A stretch of 39,733 nt of DNA from Oscillospiraceae bacterium (GCA_017545325.1 JAFWOX010000004.1:1-39733); one strand, 5' to 3'. Shown: positions 22,929 to 31,448, counted from the stretch's first letter. The notes: generated from the sequence alone by a model not told the origin. Numbers and translations are program-made.

Positions 22929-23572
22929 TCAGCATCGACGAACTGAAATTCGACGAGCGGGGCCTGATCCCCGCAATCGTGACGGATGCCCGCACCGGGC
23001 AGGTCCTGACCCTGGCCTGGATGAACCGGGAAAGCCTGGGCATCAGCATGGAGAAGGAGCTCACCTGCTTCTGGAGCCGTTCCCGGCAGGAGCTGTGGCT
23101 CAAGGGGGAGACCAGCGGGAATTATCAGCATATCGTCTCCATCACGGCGGACTGCGACCGGGACGCCCTGGTGGTGGCGGTGGAGAAGGACGGACCCGCC
23201 TGCCATACGGGCACGGAATCCTGCTTCACCGCCCCGGTATGGGAGAGCGATACCCGGCAGGAGTTCCATCTCCGGGACCTGTACGCCCTGCTGGAGGGGC
23301 GGAAGCGGGATAAGCCCGAGGGCTCCTACACCACCTACCTCTTCGAGAAGGGGCTGGATAAGATCCTGAAAAAGGTGGGGGAGGAGAGCACCGAGGTCAT
23401 CATCGCCGCCAAGGCGGAGGACCGGAAGGAGACGGTGTACGAGCTGGCGGACCTTATGTACCACGCCATGGTGCTCATGGTGGAGATGGGGATCCCCCTG
23501 GAGGAGGTGCGGCAGGAGCTGGCCTCCCGCCATGTCATCGACCACAAGGTCAAGCAGGAGAAGATGACCTGA
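22925..23572 (+). CDS. hisIE: bifunctional phosphoribosyl-AMP cyclohydrolase / phosphoribosyl-ATP pyrophosphatase
   Basis: 215 aa. The N-terminal HisI half (about 1-112) has [15 protein letters not shown], the metal-binding DCDRD (77-81) and zinc cysteines C93 and C100. The C-terminal HisE half (about 115-215) is a helical MazG-like domain with [14 protein letters not shown] and ELADLMYH. It carries out steps two and three of the pathway. Its stop shares one base with the start of the next gene. Confidence 0.96.
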   Translation: MISIDELKFDERGLIPAIVTDARTGQVLTLAWMNRESLGISMEKELTCFWSRSRQELWLKGETSGNYQHIVSITADCDRDALVVAVEKDGPACHTGTESCFTAPVWESDTRQEFHLRDLYALLEGRKRDKPEGSYTTYLFEKGLDKILKKVGEESTEVIIAAKAEDRKETVYELADLMYHAMVLMVEMGIPLEEVRQELASRHVIDHKVKQEKMT

Positions 23573-24342
23573 TGCCGCTCTCCAACTATCATACCCATAC
23601 GGCGTACTGCGACGGGAAGGATACCCCCCGGGCGCTGGTGGAGGAGGCCGTCCGTCTGGGCTGCCCCGCCCTGGGCTTCTCCGGCCACAGCTATACCGCC
23701 TATGATCCCGACTGCTGCATGTCCCCGGAAGGGACGCAGGCCTACCGCCGGGAGGTGCTGACCCTGCGGGAGGAATATGCGGGACGGCTGGATATCCTCC
23801 TGGGGCTGGAGCAGGACTATTATTCCCAGCTTCCCGGGGAGGAGTACGACTATCTGATCGGCAGCGTCCATGCGGTGAAAAAGGATGGGGAATACCTGAT
23901 TGTAGACTGGAGCCGGGACATCCTCCTTCAGGGAGTGGAAAAGCTCTATGGGGGGGATATCTACGCCTTCGCAGAGGACTATTTCCGCCTGGTGGGGGAC
24001 CTGTGGGAACGGACCCACTGCCGGATCATCGGCCACTTCGACCTGCTCGCCAAGTTCAACGAGGATGGTTCCCTGCTGGATGAGACCCATCCCCGGTATC
24101 TCCGGGCGGCGGGGGAGGCCCTGGACCGGCTGATGGAAGCCCCGGTGCTCTTCGAGGTGAACACCGGAGCCATGGCGAGAGGGTATCGCACGACGCCCTA
24201 CCCCGGGCCGGTTCTCCGGCGGGAGATCGCCCGCCGGGGGGGAACGTTCATCCGTTCCTCCGACTGCCACCGGAAGGACCAGCTCCTTTTCGGCCTGGCG
24301 GACCTGCCCCAACCGGGGGAAAGATTTGCGGATAGACCGTGA
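23572..24342 (+). CDS. hisK: histidinol-phosphatase, PHP type
   Basis: 256 aa. A metal-dependent PHP phosphoesterase that hydrolyses histidinol phosphate. The metal ligands are seen in YHTHTAYCDG (6-15), SGHSYTAY, GLEQDYY, GSVHAVK, GHFDLL and SSDCHRKD. It is the last gene of the operon and completes the route, since HisB here lacks the phosphatase domain. Some databases call this hisJ. A hairpin follows. Confidence 0.93.
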   Translation: MPLSNYHTHTAYCDGKDTPRALVEEAVRLGCPALGFSGHSYTAYDPDCCMSPEGTQAYRREVLTLREEYAGRLDILLGLEQDYYSQLPGEEYDYLIGSVHAVKKDGEYLIVDWSRDILLQGVEKLYGGDIYAFAEDYFRLVGDLWERTHCRIIGHFDLLAKFNEDGSLLDETHPRYLRAAGEALDRLMEAPVLFEVNTGAMARGYRTTPYPGPVLRREIARRGGTFIRSSDCHRKDQLLFGLADLPQPGERFADRP

Positions 24343-24354
24343 AATAGAACACAT

Positions 24355-24387
24355 GGAGGGGTGCGGCCTTTCTTGCCGCACCCCTCC
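24355..24387. terminator. long hairpin between converging hisK and hydrolase genes
   Basis: A perfect 13-bp stem (24355-24367 with 24375-24387) with a 7-nt loop. There is no strong T run on either side, yet its place between two converging operons suggests it works in both directions. Confidence 0.7.
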
Positions 24388-24400
24388 GTATTGTCGGCGC

Positions 24401-25324
24401 TCATCCGTTCTGCCTGATGAACTCCGCCATATCGTCCATGACCTCCGGGGCGATATGCCGCTCCACCATGTATTCCTTCCGGGCTTTGAGTATATCGTTG
24501 TAAATGCCTTTCACGAACAGATGGTTCAGCTCCGGGTACAGGCGGTACTCCGTGTTTTCCCGCCCCTGGAGCTGCTCCCGGAAGCCGGCGTAGTCCTCCT
24601 CAGGCAGCACCTGGAAGTCCATGCCGCCCTGCAGGATCAGAACGGGTTTTCCCGACTCCCGCAGGTACTCCGCCGCCGTCTTCCGCCCCATCTCTTTGAA
24701 GTACCAGAGGGTGGTGGATCCGGCAAATCTCTTCCGCTTCGCCTCTTCCTCCGGCAGCGTATCGAGCCCCTGCAGCTTTTTGGCGTAGATTTTCTCCTCC
24801 AGCCGGACGACGGCCCCCAACAGTCCGCCCTTCGCCCCCGCCTGCCTGAGCTGCCGGACCATGATCTCCTCCATGCGGTACGGCGTCCCCGCCATGAGGA
24901 TCAAACCCCGGAAACCGCCGCCCTCCGCGTCAATGCGGGGAGCCAGCATGGCCCCCATGCTGTGGCCGATGATCCAGATCCTGTCCGGGTCCATGCGGGG
25001 ATCCTTCCGCAGCAGCTCCGCGGCCAGGATCGCATCCTCGACGGTCTCCTCCTTCACCGTGACGGGACCGGCCTTCCTCATCTTCCGGGCATGGGCATAA
25101 CTCCGCTTATCGTAACGGAGGGAGGCGATTCCCCGGTCTGCCAGCCCATCCGCCAGATCCCGGAAGGGGGTCAGCTTAAAGATCTTCTCATCCATATTGC
25201 TTGCTCCGGAGCCGTGGACGAAGACCGCGGCGGGGAGCTTCCTTTCCGGGGTATCCGGCAGGGTCAAGAGACCCTTCAGGGGATATTCCGTCCCCTCTCC
25301 CAGGATGATCTTTTCGGTTTTCAT
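24401..25324 (-). CDS. alpha/beta-hydrolase family protein
   Basis: 307 aa, no signal peptide. HGSGASN at 37-43 is the oxyanion region, GHSMG puts the nucleophile at S122, GGMDFQV gives the acid and ELNHLF the histidine of the triad. The pattern is that of dienelactone-hydrolase-like or acyl-peptidase-like esterases annotated as alpha/beta hydrolase family proteins; the substrate is unknown. Its start overlaps the stop of the SdpI-like gene as ATGA, so it is the third gene of the SdpR-controlled operon. It ends just before the shared hairpin. Confidence 0.85.
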   Translation of the reverse strand: MKTEKIILGEGTEYPLKGLLTLPDTPERKLPAAVFVHGSGASNMDEKIFKLTPFRDLADGLADRGIASLRYDKRSYAHARKMRKAGPVTVKEETVEDAILAAELLRKDPRMDPDRIWIIGHSMGAMLAPRIDAEGGGFRGLILMAGTPYRMEEIMVRQLRQAGAKGGLLGAVVRLEEKIYAKKLQGLDTLPEEEAKRKRFAGSTTLWYFKEMGRKTAAEYLRESGKPVLILQGGMDFQVLPEEDYAGFREQLQGRENTEYRLYPELNHLFVKGIYNDILKARKEYMVERHIAPEVMDDMAEFIRQNG

Positions 25325-26019
25325 TCTTTCTTCTCCCGTTCCTTTTCTTCGAGGTAGACCCTCCGGGAATAAAACAGGATGCCGATCACGGCGGCGGTCA
25401 GCAGCGCCGGCACGGCAAATATCGGAGCCAAGGATCCGGGAAGCGCCGCCGCCGCGATGATCGTGAGAATCCCCGCGATCACCAGGACATATCCGGCGAA
25501 GCGATGCGTTCTCCTCCAGGTCTCGTCGTTGTACATGCTCCAGCTCATCCGGAATCCGATGAACCCGTTGCGCCGGGTTTTTGGCATGATGTTGCCCAGC
25601 ACGATGAACAGGATCCCCATCAGGATGAAGGGCAGCCGGCTCAGGGCGTCGCCTGTGATCTCTCCGCCGGATGCCGCCCGGTAGACCTGATACAGCAGCC
25701 AGGCCTGGACCAGGGTGAGCATGGCAGCCAGGGATACGCCCGAAATGCCGATGGCTTTTCTATTTGTCTGAGCGCTTGCCCTGAGCTTGTCGTCCTCCGT
25801 CCCTGCCGCCTTTTTCTCAAAGGACCTCAGGAGCGGCTGCCAGGCGCCGGCCAGGAGGAGCAGGACCGCGGGCAGGAGCAGCAGCTCCCCTCTGGAGCCC
25901 CAGCGATCCGGGTTCCAGGCCGCGTCGAAGTGCACCGGCACGGTCTCCGGCAGGAACGGGAGTGCGGCAGCCGTGAGCACCAGCCCGATCACAGCGATGA
26001 TCCAGATTGCTTTTTTCAT
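25321..26019 (-). CDS. SdpI-family membrane protein (DUF1648 plus SdpI domain)
   Basis: 232 aa with about six hydrophobic segments. The start (LPFLPETVPVHFDAAWNPDRWGS) matches the DUF1648 pattern with VPVHF and PDRWG. The C-terminal half has NGFIGFRMSWSMYNDETWRRTH, typical of SdpI, the Bacillus immunity/signalling protein against the SDP toxin. It is preceded by a SdpR-like repressor in the same operon, as in the Bacillus sdpRI pair. No toxin gene is seen nearby, so it may defend against toxins of others or sense envelope stress. The start overlaps the SdpR stop as ATGA. Confidence 0.88.
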   Translation of the reverse strand: MKKAIWIIAVIGLVLTAAALPFLPETVPVHFDAAWNPDRWGSRGELLLLPAVLLLLAGAWQPLLRSFEKKAAGTEDDKLRASAQTNRKAIGISGVSLAAMLTLVQAWLLYQVYRAASGGEITGDALSRLPFILMGILFIVLGNIMPKTRRNGFIGFRMSWSMYNDETWRRTHRFAGYVLVIAGILTIIAAAALPGSLAPIFAVPALLTAAVIGILFYSRRVYLEEKEREKKE

Positions 26020-26285
26020 TCCCCGTCACCTCCAAATTGCTTGATCCAAAGGATCAGTTCCTCGAATACGGACGTGTTGACCTCGTAGTAGATGTAGTTC
26101 TTCTGCCGGTATTCCATAATCAGGTCCGCCCCCTTCAGGAGCTTCAGGTGGTAGGACAGGGCGGCAGGCGAGATCCCCAGCCTTTCCGCCAGCTCCCCGG
26201 CGTTCAGCCGCCCGTTTTTCAGCAGCACCAGGATATCCCGCCGCTGCTTGTCCGAGAGCACCTTGAATATGTTCGTCTCCCCCAT
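26016..26285 (-). CDS. ArsR/SdpR-type winged-helix repressor
   Basis: 89 aa from the ATG at 26285. A TTG two codons upstream (26291) is better spaced from AAGGA and cannot be excluded. A winged helix-turn-helix is evident: LSDKQRRDILVLL, GELAERLGISPAALSYHLKLL as the recognition helix region, and a beta-wing with YRQKNYIYYEVN. No metal-binding cysteines are seen, which fits SdpR rather than metal-sensing ArsR. It likely represses its own operon; twin A/T-rich repeats flank the promoter. Confidence 0.9.
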   Translation of the reverse strand: MGETNIFKVLSDKQRRDILVLLKNGRLNAGELAERLGISPAALSYHLKLLKGADLIMEYRQKNYIYYEVNTSVFEELILWIKQFGGDGE

Positions 26286-26308
26286 GGTCAATCCGTTCCT
26301 TTATGCTG

Positions 26309-26328
26309 TTTCAAAAAAATTTTAATTA
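26309..26328. repeat. putative operator copy 1
   Basis: A 20-bp sequence beginning TTTCAAAAAAATTTTAA. It matches 26374-26393 at 18 of 20 positions in the same orientation. It lies just after the -10 of the sdpR-like promoter, where a repressor would block initiation. Confidence 0.6.
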
Positions 26329-26337
26329 CCTGGAGGC

Positions 26338-26367
26338 AGTATATCCCTTCCGGCGCTCCTCTGTCAA
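26338..26367 (-). promoter_or_regulatory. promoter of the sdpR-like operon
   Basis: Minus strand: TTGACA (26362-26367), 18-bp spacer, TATACT (26338-26343). It is flanked on both sides by copies of one A/T-rich repeat. Confidence 0.8.
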
Positions 26368-26373
26368 GAATAA

Positions 26374-26393
26374 TTTCAAAAAGATTTTAAATA
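26374..26393. repeat. putative operator copy 2
   Basis: The second copy, beginning TTTCAAAAAGATTTTAA, lies just before the -35 of the sdpR-like promoter and about 15 bp before the -35 of the divergent phd promoter. The AAAATCTTTTTGAAA core is partly palindromic, as expected for a dimeric winged-helix protein. Confidence 0.6.
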
Positions 26394-26407
26394 CAAAGAA
26401 AAGTAGG

Positions 26408-26435
26408 TTGAATTTTGCGGAAAATCAGATATACT
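26408..26435 (+). promoter_or_regulatory. promoter of the phd-doc pair
   Basis: TTGAAT (26408-26413), 16-bp spacer, TATACT (26430-26435), then GGAGG and the antitoxin ATG 19 bp after the -10, so the leader is very short. Confidence 0.75.
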
Positions 26436-26454
26436 ATTTCCGGAGGCGATAAGC

Positions 26455-26697
26455 ATGAAGATCGATACCCGAGAGATCGTGACGGCAACGGAGGCAAACC
26501 GGAATTTTTCCCGGGTAGCCAAGCTGGCTGAGGAAAAGGGGAGGGTCGTGGTATTCAAGAATAACCGGCCGAAGCTGTTGGTGATCGATCTGGACCGGGA
26601 TCCCCCCATTGAAATGACGGAGGAGGAAAAGCTGGATTTTGTCGCTGCGCGTATCCTGCGGGAGCATCGGGCGGCCTTTGAGGAGCTGGCGAAATGA
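26455..26697 (+). CDS. Phd/YefM-family antitoxin
   Basis: 80 aa. The N-terminal ATEANRNFSRVAKLAEEKGRVVVFKNNRPKLLVID is the DNA-binding fold of the Phd/YefM family, and the C-terminal 30 residues (charged, EEEKLDFVAARILREHRAAFEELAK) would wrap the toxin. It would autoregulate the promoter with the toxin as corepressor. GGAGG lies 8 nt before the ATG. Its stop overlaps the toxin start by 4 bp, the normal arrangement. Confidence 0.92.
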   Translation: MKIDTREIVTATEANRNFSRVAKLAEEKGRVVVFKNNRPKLLVIDLDRDPPIEMTEEEKLDFVAARILREHRAAFEELAK

Positions 26698-27071
26698 TCC
26701 GGTTTTCTCGGGAGAAGGTTTTGCTGCTCCATCAGATCCTGGCAGCGGCCACCGGGGGCAGCGCCGGCGTGCGGGACGAGGGATTGCTGGATTCCGCATT
26801 GGAAAGCGCTTTTGCCGGGTTCGGGGATAGGGAGTTCTATCCGACGAAGGAGGAAAAAGGGGCCAGGCTGGGGTATGCGCTGATTGCCAACCATGCCTTT
26901 GTGGATGGAAACAAACGGATCGGGATCTATGTTATGCTCTCTTTCCTGGAGATGAACGGGATCCGGATCCGGTGCACAGATGAAGAATTGGTCCATATCG
27001 GCCGTTCCGTGGCGGATGGAAGCATGGGTTACCCGGAATTGCTGAAATGGGTGGTATCCCACAAGGAATGA
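26694..27071 (+). CDS. doc: Doc-type (Fic fold) toxin, death-on-curing family
   Basis: 125 aa. The Fic/Doc core HAFVDGNKR at 67-75 carries the catalytic histidine and the phosphate-binding NKR. The family member from phage P1 phosphorylates elongation factor Tu and stops translation. LLHQ, GLLDSALESAF and EELVHIGRSVADG are typical of Doc. No key residue is missing, so it should be active. It is coupled to the Phd-like antitoxin by a 4-bp overlap and followed by a perfect palindrome. Confidence 0.93.
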   Translation: MIRFSREKVLLLHQILAAATGGSAGVRDEGLLDSALESAFAGFGDREFYPTKEEKGARLGYALIANHAFVDGNKRIGIYVMLSFLEMNGIRIRCTDEELVHIGRSVADGSMGYPELLKWVVSHKE

Positions 27072-27086
27072 CCCCATACCAAAAGG

Positions 27087-27114
27087 AAGCCCGTCTGCGG
27101 CCGCAGACGGGCTT
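27087..27114. terminator. bidirectional terminator between doc and the ABC gene
   Basis: A perfect inverted repeat, AAGCCCGTCTGCGG and its complement with no unpaired loop, ending in TTT on the plus strand and TTCC on the minus. It lies between two converging genes. Confidence 0.85.
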
Positions 27115-27129
27115 TGCCGATTCTTTGCG

Positions 27130-30069
27130 TTACTCGCTTCTCAGCGCCTCCACCGGGTCCTTCTTCGCGGCGATGCGGGCGGGGATCAGACCTGCGATGA
27201 GGGTGAGGATCATGCTGATGATCACCAGGATCACCCCCGCGGCGGAGGGCAGGGAGGCGCGGAGATAGGGGATCCCCGTCAGATGCTGGACAAGGGCGGA
27301 GATGGGCAGGTTCAGGAGGATGGTCACCCCGATGCCCAGCACTCCGGCGCAGAAGCCCACGATGAGGGTCTCCGCATTGAAGACCCGGGAGATATCCCGC
27401 TTGGAGGCGCCGATGGAGCGAAGCACGCCGATCTCCCGGGTGCGCTCCAGGACGGAGATATAGGTGATGATGCCGATCATGATGCTGGATACCACAAGGG
27501 AGATGGAGACGAAGGCCACCAGCACATAGGAGATGGCGTGGAGGATGGTAGTGATGCTGCTCATGAGGAGGCCCACATAGTCCGTATACCGGATGACCCG
27601 GTCCTCCTGCCCCTCGGCCTCCATGCGCCGGTTGTAGGCCTTGATATAGTCCACGATGGCGTCCTTATCCTCAAAGCTGGCGGCGTAGAGGTTCAGGCTT
27701 CCGGGCTGGGACCGGTCGTTGTAGCCCAGAAGAGCCAGATTATCCGCCAGGGTGCCCTCCGCATACCGGGGCGGCAGGAACTGCTCCCCCAGCTTCCCGA
27801 TCTCCTCGGGCTCCAGCTCCGCCAGCCGGGCGGAGAGCAGCCGATCCAGCTCCTCCTCCGGCAAAGCGCCCGCGCTGCCCTGGGCGGCGGCGGTATAGGA
27901 TTCCTTCAGCTTTTCCGCCGTGGCTGCGACGAGGTACTGCCGCAGCTCCTCGTCCCCCAGCTTTTCCAGGTAGGCCCGGAGGGCGGATTCGCTCATCCCC
28001 ATGGTCCCCTGGGCGGCGGCGGCCATCCCGTCGATCATCTCCTCCCGGCTGAGGGCGGCGGCGGAGGCCTGGGCCATGGCGTTCAGCTCCTCCTCCGAGG
28101 GGATCTCCGCCACGGCGGCGTATACCGCCGCCTTATCCTCCGGGGCGGCGGAGGACAGCCATTCCCGGAAGAGCGCCGGGATATCCTCCTGGACCTCCTG
28201 CCCGGGGACCGGGAAGGGAAGGCCGGAGAATACGTCCCGCTCCGGATCGTCCAGCTGGCGGCGCACCGTTTCATTCTTCTCCGTTTCCTCCAGATAGTAT
28301 GCGGTCAGCTCCGGCAGATACCCCACCGCTCCGCCGAGGGCTCCGGCGGAGGCGTTCTCGCTGGGGCGGACGATGCCCACCACCTTCAGCTCCAGGGAAT
28401 CCTCCACCGCGGCCCGCAGGGCCTCCGGATCCTGGGAGATATCCGCGTATCCGCCGGTCTCCCCATCCGGGCGATACAGGTCCCCGGGGATCACCAGCCG
28501 GTAGCGCAGCCCAAGCATCTCCTCATAGCTCCAGGATTCGTTTTCCGTGTCCAGGGTCTCCCCGGCGACGGAGGCCAGAAGCCGCTCCCGGGCCTCCTCC
28601 GGATCCCGGATGCCCAGGGAATAGAGGTAAACCTCATTGAGCTCATTGCGTTTATCCACAATGAGCACCACCTCATCCAGGGCCTCGGGCCAGCGTCCCG
28701 CCACTACGTCGTACTGGGTGCGCAAAAGCTCCGGATTATCCAGCAGCTCCTGCCATACGTCCATGCTGTTCTGGGAGGACATGGAGGAAAAGGCGCTCAT
28801 GGAGGAAAGGGTGCCCGTATTATAGAAGGTGCCCATGATGATCTCCGTCACGGGACTGGGGTTCAGCTGCCGTACCTCCGTTCCTCCCAGAAGGGCGTAG
28901 ATCGGCAGGGTAACGCCGTAGCCCACCTGCAGACTGCTCACATGCTCCATCACCGCCGGGTCGGACTTCATCGCCTCCAGAAAGGCGGCCAGGTCATTCC
29001 GCCGGAAGGTCATGTTCATCATATTGTCCGCCAGGTCGGAAAACACCGTGTTGGTATAGATCCTGTCCAGGTCGTGGTTGGCGTTTTCGCTGCGCTTTTC
29101 CCCCAGGGCGGTGATCATGCTGCTCATATCCAGGGTCTCCGAGGTGATGGTCAGCGGATAGGTGCTGAGAGTGTCCTCCTGCACCCGGTCAATGTATCGC
29201 TGGATCCCGTTGGAGAGGGAGAGGATCAGGGCAATGCCGATGATGCCGATGCTCCCGGCAAAGGCGGTGAGGATGGTCCTGGCCTTTTTGGTGAGCAGAT
29301 TATTCCGGGAGAGGGAGAGGGCGGTAAGGAAGCTCATGCCCGGCCGCCTGCCGTTCTGCGCCTCCCGGCGCTCCCGTTCCTCCTCCTCCGGGGTGAGGGG
29401 ATCGGAGTCGGAGATCACCTTCCCGTCCAGCAGGCGGACGATGCGGGTGGCGTATTTCTCCGCCAGCTCCGGATTATGGGTGACCATGATCACCAGCCGG
29501 GTCCGGCTGACCTCCTTCAGCAGCTCCATGACCTGGAGGCTGTTCTCCGTATCCAGCGCGCCGGTGGGTTCGTCCGCCAGGAGGATGCTGGGGTCGTTCA
29601 CCAGGGCCCGGGCGATGGCCGCCCGCTGCATCTGCCCGCCGGACATCTGGTTGGGACGCTTGGTCAGCTGATCCCCCAGCCCCACCTTATCCAGGGCCTC
29701 CTTCGCCCTGCGCTGCCGCTCCCCCTTGCTCACCCCGGTGAGGGTGAGGGCCAGCTCCACGTTCCCCAGCACGCTCTGGTGGGGGATGAGGTTATAGCTC
29801 TGAAACACGAAGCCCACGGAGTGGTTCCGATAATTGTCCCAATCCCGGTCCCGGAAGCCGGCGGTGCTCTTGCCGCCGATGCGAAGATCACCGCCGGTAT
29901 ACCGATCCAGGCCGCCGATAAGGTTCAGCAGGGTGGTTTTCCCGCAGCCGGAGGGGCCCAGTACGGCGACGAATTCATGCTCCCGAAAGGCCAGGGAAAC
30001 CCCCTGCAGGGCATGGACCCGGGTATCGCCCATGGTATAATCCTTGGTGATCTCCTGTAAAACCAACAT
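27130..30069 (-). CDS. ABC transporter ATPase fused to an FtsX/MacB-type permease
   Basis: 979 aa. The N-terminal ATPase (about 1-225) is of the LolD/MacB type with Walker A GPSGCGKTT (38-46), Q90 of the Q-loop, signature MSGGQMQR (142-149) and Walker B ILLADEP (162-168). After a charged linker a membrane segment near 262-288 is followed by about 560 residues of extracytoplasmic domain, rich in Glu and Ala helices around 620-790. It ends with three membrane segments of the FtsX core (near 855, 905 and 945) and the C-terminal DPVEALRSE common to the family. Such proteins are mechanotransducers more often than pumps. Large single-chain forms are common in Clostridia. The substrate or partner is unknown. 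No clear promoter was found; an 8-bp inverted repeat (30089-30107) lies upstream. Confidence 0.92.
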   Translation of the reverse strand: MLVLQEITKDYTMGDTRVHALQGVSLAFREHEFVAVLGPSGCGKTTLLNLIGGLDRYTGGDLRIGGKSTAGFRDRDWDNYRNHSVGFVFQSYNLIPHQSVLGNVELALTLTGVSKGERQRRAKEALDKVGLGDQLTKRPNQMSGGQMQRAAIARALVNDPSILLADEPTGALDTENSLQVMELLKEVSRTRLVIMVTHNPELAEKYATRIVRLLDGKVISDSDPLTPEEEERERREAQNGRRPGMSFLTALSLSRNNLLTKKARTILTAFAGSIGIIGIALILSLSNGIQRYIDRVQEDTLSTYPLTITSETLDMSSMITALGEKRSENANHDLDRIYTNTVFSDLADNMMNMTFRRNDLAAFLEAMKSDPAVMEHVSSLQVGYGVTLPIYALLGGTEVRQLNPSPVTEIIMGTFYNTGTLSSMSAFSSMSSQNSMDVWQELLDNPELLRTQYDVVAGRWPEALDEVVLIVDKRNELNEVYLYSLGIRDPEEARERLLASVAGETLDTENESWSYEEMLGLRYRLVIPGDLYRPDGETGGYADISQDPEALRAAVEDSLELKVVGIVRPSENASAGALGGAVGYLPELTAYYLEETEKNETVRRQLDDPERDVFSGLPFPVPGQEVQEDIPALFREWLSSAAPEDKAAVYAAVAEIPSEEELNAMAQASAAALSREEMIDGMAAAAQGTMGMSESALRAYLEKLGDEELRQYLVAATAEKLKESYTAAAQGSAGALPEEELDRLLSARLAELEPEEIGKLGEQFLPPRYAEGTLADNLALLGYNDRSQPGSLNLYAASFEDKDAIVDYIKAYNRRMEAEGQEDRVIRYTDYVGLLMSSITTILHAISYVLVAFVSISLVVSSIMIGIITYISVLERTREIGVLRSIGASKRDISRVFNAETLIVGFCAGVLGIGVTILLNLPISALVQHLTGIPYLRASLPSAAGVILVIISMILTLIAGLIPARIAAKKDPVEALRSE

Positions 30070-30088
30070 AACAGCACGATCCTTTCCC

Positions 30089-30107
30089 GGAAAATAGCTT
30101 ATTTTCC
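30089..30107. repeat. inverted repeat upstream of the ABC gene
   Basis: GGAAAATA, GCT, TATTTTCC: a perfect 8-bp inverted repeat 20 bp before the ABC start codon. Possible operator or leader hairpin. Confidence 0.5.
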
Positions 30108-30162
30108 CACGAGCTTATGAACTCCGTATGAACGGATGAAATTTTCCCCAGGGGAGAAAGAC

Positions 30163-30191
30163 TGGACATCGATCCCCGCCTCTGGTATAGT
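30163..30191 (+). promoter_or_regulatory. probable promoter of the zinc-ribbon/J-protein genes
   Basis: TGGACA (30163-30168), 17-bp spacer, TATAGT (30186-30191). A second -10-like TATACT lies at 30276-30281 without a good -35. The leader to the first ATG is about 150 nt. Confidence 0.6.
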
Positions 30192-30347
30192 GAAAAAAGC
30201 TCCTGCCGGGAGGGCGATTTCCGGCGGTTTTCCGGAAATTTGCGGGTTATTCATGAACTATTCATAATCTCCCGATATACTGTTCGGAGTGAAGACCGCC
30301 GCGTCTCTCCGAGGGATTGCTGTGCGCGGCCGGAAAGGACGATCCGC

Positions 30348-30761
30348 ATGAGATTTCGCCAATGGCTGACCGGTGTGATGGCGGGAAGAAACGGCACGGA
30401 CCAGCTCTGCCGATTCCTCTCCGTTTCCACCATGGTCTTTCTGCTGCTCTCCCTGCTCATCCGGGGCACGGGGCTGAGCAGCGTATTCTGGGTCCTGGGT
30501 CTGCTCTGCTTCTTCTGGGGCGTTTTCCGGAGCTTTTCCCGGAGCCTGACCCGAAGGCAGGCGGAAAACCAGACCTATCTTCGCCTCACCCGCAATCTGC
30601 GGGAAGGATTCGGCGGAGCCCTCAGCCGTTTCCGCCAGCGGAAGGAATACCGCTTCTACCGCTGTCCCTCCTGCCGGACCTGGCTGCGGGTGCCCCGGCA
30701 TAAGGGCCGGGTGCAGATCACCTGCCGCCAGTGCGGCGAGCGGTTCACCCGCAATACCTGA
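30348..30761 (+). CDS. membrane protein with C-terminal zinc ribbon
   Basis: 137 aa from the ATG at 30348, 9 nt after AAAGGA. Two close hydrophobic segments (about 24-40 and 44-62) form a hairpin in the membrane, followed by a basic cytoplasmic stretch and a zinc ribbon, CPSC at 106-109 and CRQC at 126-129, with an ERF ending. I do not recognise a named family. It precedes a J-domain gene by 33 bp, a pairing that suggests a role in protein quality control or envelope assembly. Confidence 0.82.
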   Translation: MRFRQWLTGVMAGRNGTDQLCRFLSVSTMVFLLLSLLIRGTGLSSVFWVLGLLCFFWGVFRSFSRSLTRRQAENQTYLRLTRNLREGFGGALSRFRQRKEYRFYRCPSCRTWLRVPRHKGRVQITCRQCGERFTRNT

Positions 30762-30794
30762 GCGAGCGAAGATGACCGAAAGGAACCCGGAACG

Positions 30795-31448
30795 ATGAAC
30801 GACCCCTATCAGGTGCTGGGCGTATCCCGGTCGGCCAGCGACGAGGAGATCAAGGCCGCCTATCGGAAGCTGGCGCAGCAGTACCATCCGGATCTGCATC
30901 CCGGAGACGCCGCCGCTGCCCAGCGGATGAAGGAGATCAATGCGGCCTACGATCAGATCAAGAATCCCGAGGCCTGGCAGAATACCGCCGGAACGGCAAG
31001 CCAGACTCAGCAGCAGGCCTATCGGGACCCCTTCAGCGGATGGAGCTACAATACCTATGCCTATGGCAGCAGAAGGACCGATCCCGGCGTGGAGACCGAC
31101 CCCCGGCTCCGCTCCGCCCGGGCCTTCAACCAGAGCCGTCAGTTCCATGAGACCATTCGGGTGCTGGAACAGATCGACCCCGCCCTCCGGGGCGCGGAGT
31201 GGTTTTATCTGGCGGCAGTTGCTCATTACGGTCTGAATAACCAGATCACCGCCCTGCGCTATGCCCGTACGGCGGTACAGATGGATCCCTATAATGCGGA
31301 GTATCGACAGCTCCTGGACCGCCTCCAGTGGGCGGATCAGCGATACCGCAGCGTCAGCCACGCCCCCGCCCTCTCCGGCATCGGGCGGCTCGTGGCGGGC
31401 ATCTGCGCCTTCAATCTCCTGATCCGCTTCTGCCGGTGCCTGTGCTGA
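30795..31448 (+). CDS. J-domain protein with TPR-like C-terminal half
   Basis: 217 aa. The N-terminal J domain (about 3-60) has [23 protein letters not shown] and the essential HPD at 31-33, which stimulates DnaK. There is no Gly/Phe-rich region with zinc fingers, so it is not DnaJ itself. Residues 105-175 look like two TPR-like helical pairs ([38 protein letters not shown]). The end is a short hydrophobic/Cys-rich tail, [11 protein letters not shown], which may anchor it. It lies between the zinc-ribbon gene and the flavo-diiron gene. Confidence 0.88.
   Translation: MNDPYQVLGVSRSASDEEIKAAYRKLAQQYHPDLHPGDAAAAQRMKEINAAYDQIKNPEAWQNTAGTASQTQQQAYRDPFSGWSYNTYAYGSRRTDPGVETDPRLRSARAFNQSRQFHETIRVLEQIDPALRGAEWFYLAAVAHYGLNNQITALRYARTAVQMDPYNAEYRQLLDRLQWADQRYRSVSHAPALSGIGRLVAGICAFNLLIRFCRCLC

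Noticed and set aside
27283..30060. Open frame of about 925 codons on the plus strand opposite the ABC gene
   Set aside because: Antisense shadow caused by codon bias; no start signals and no motifs.
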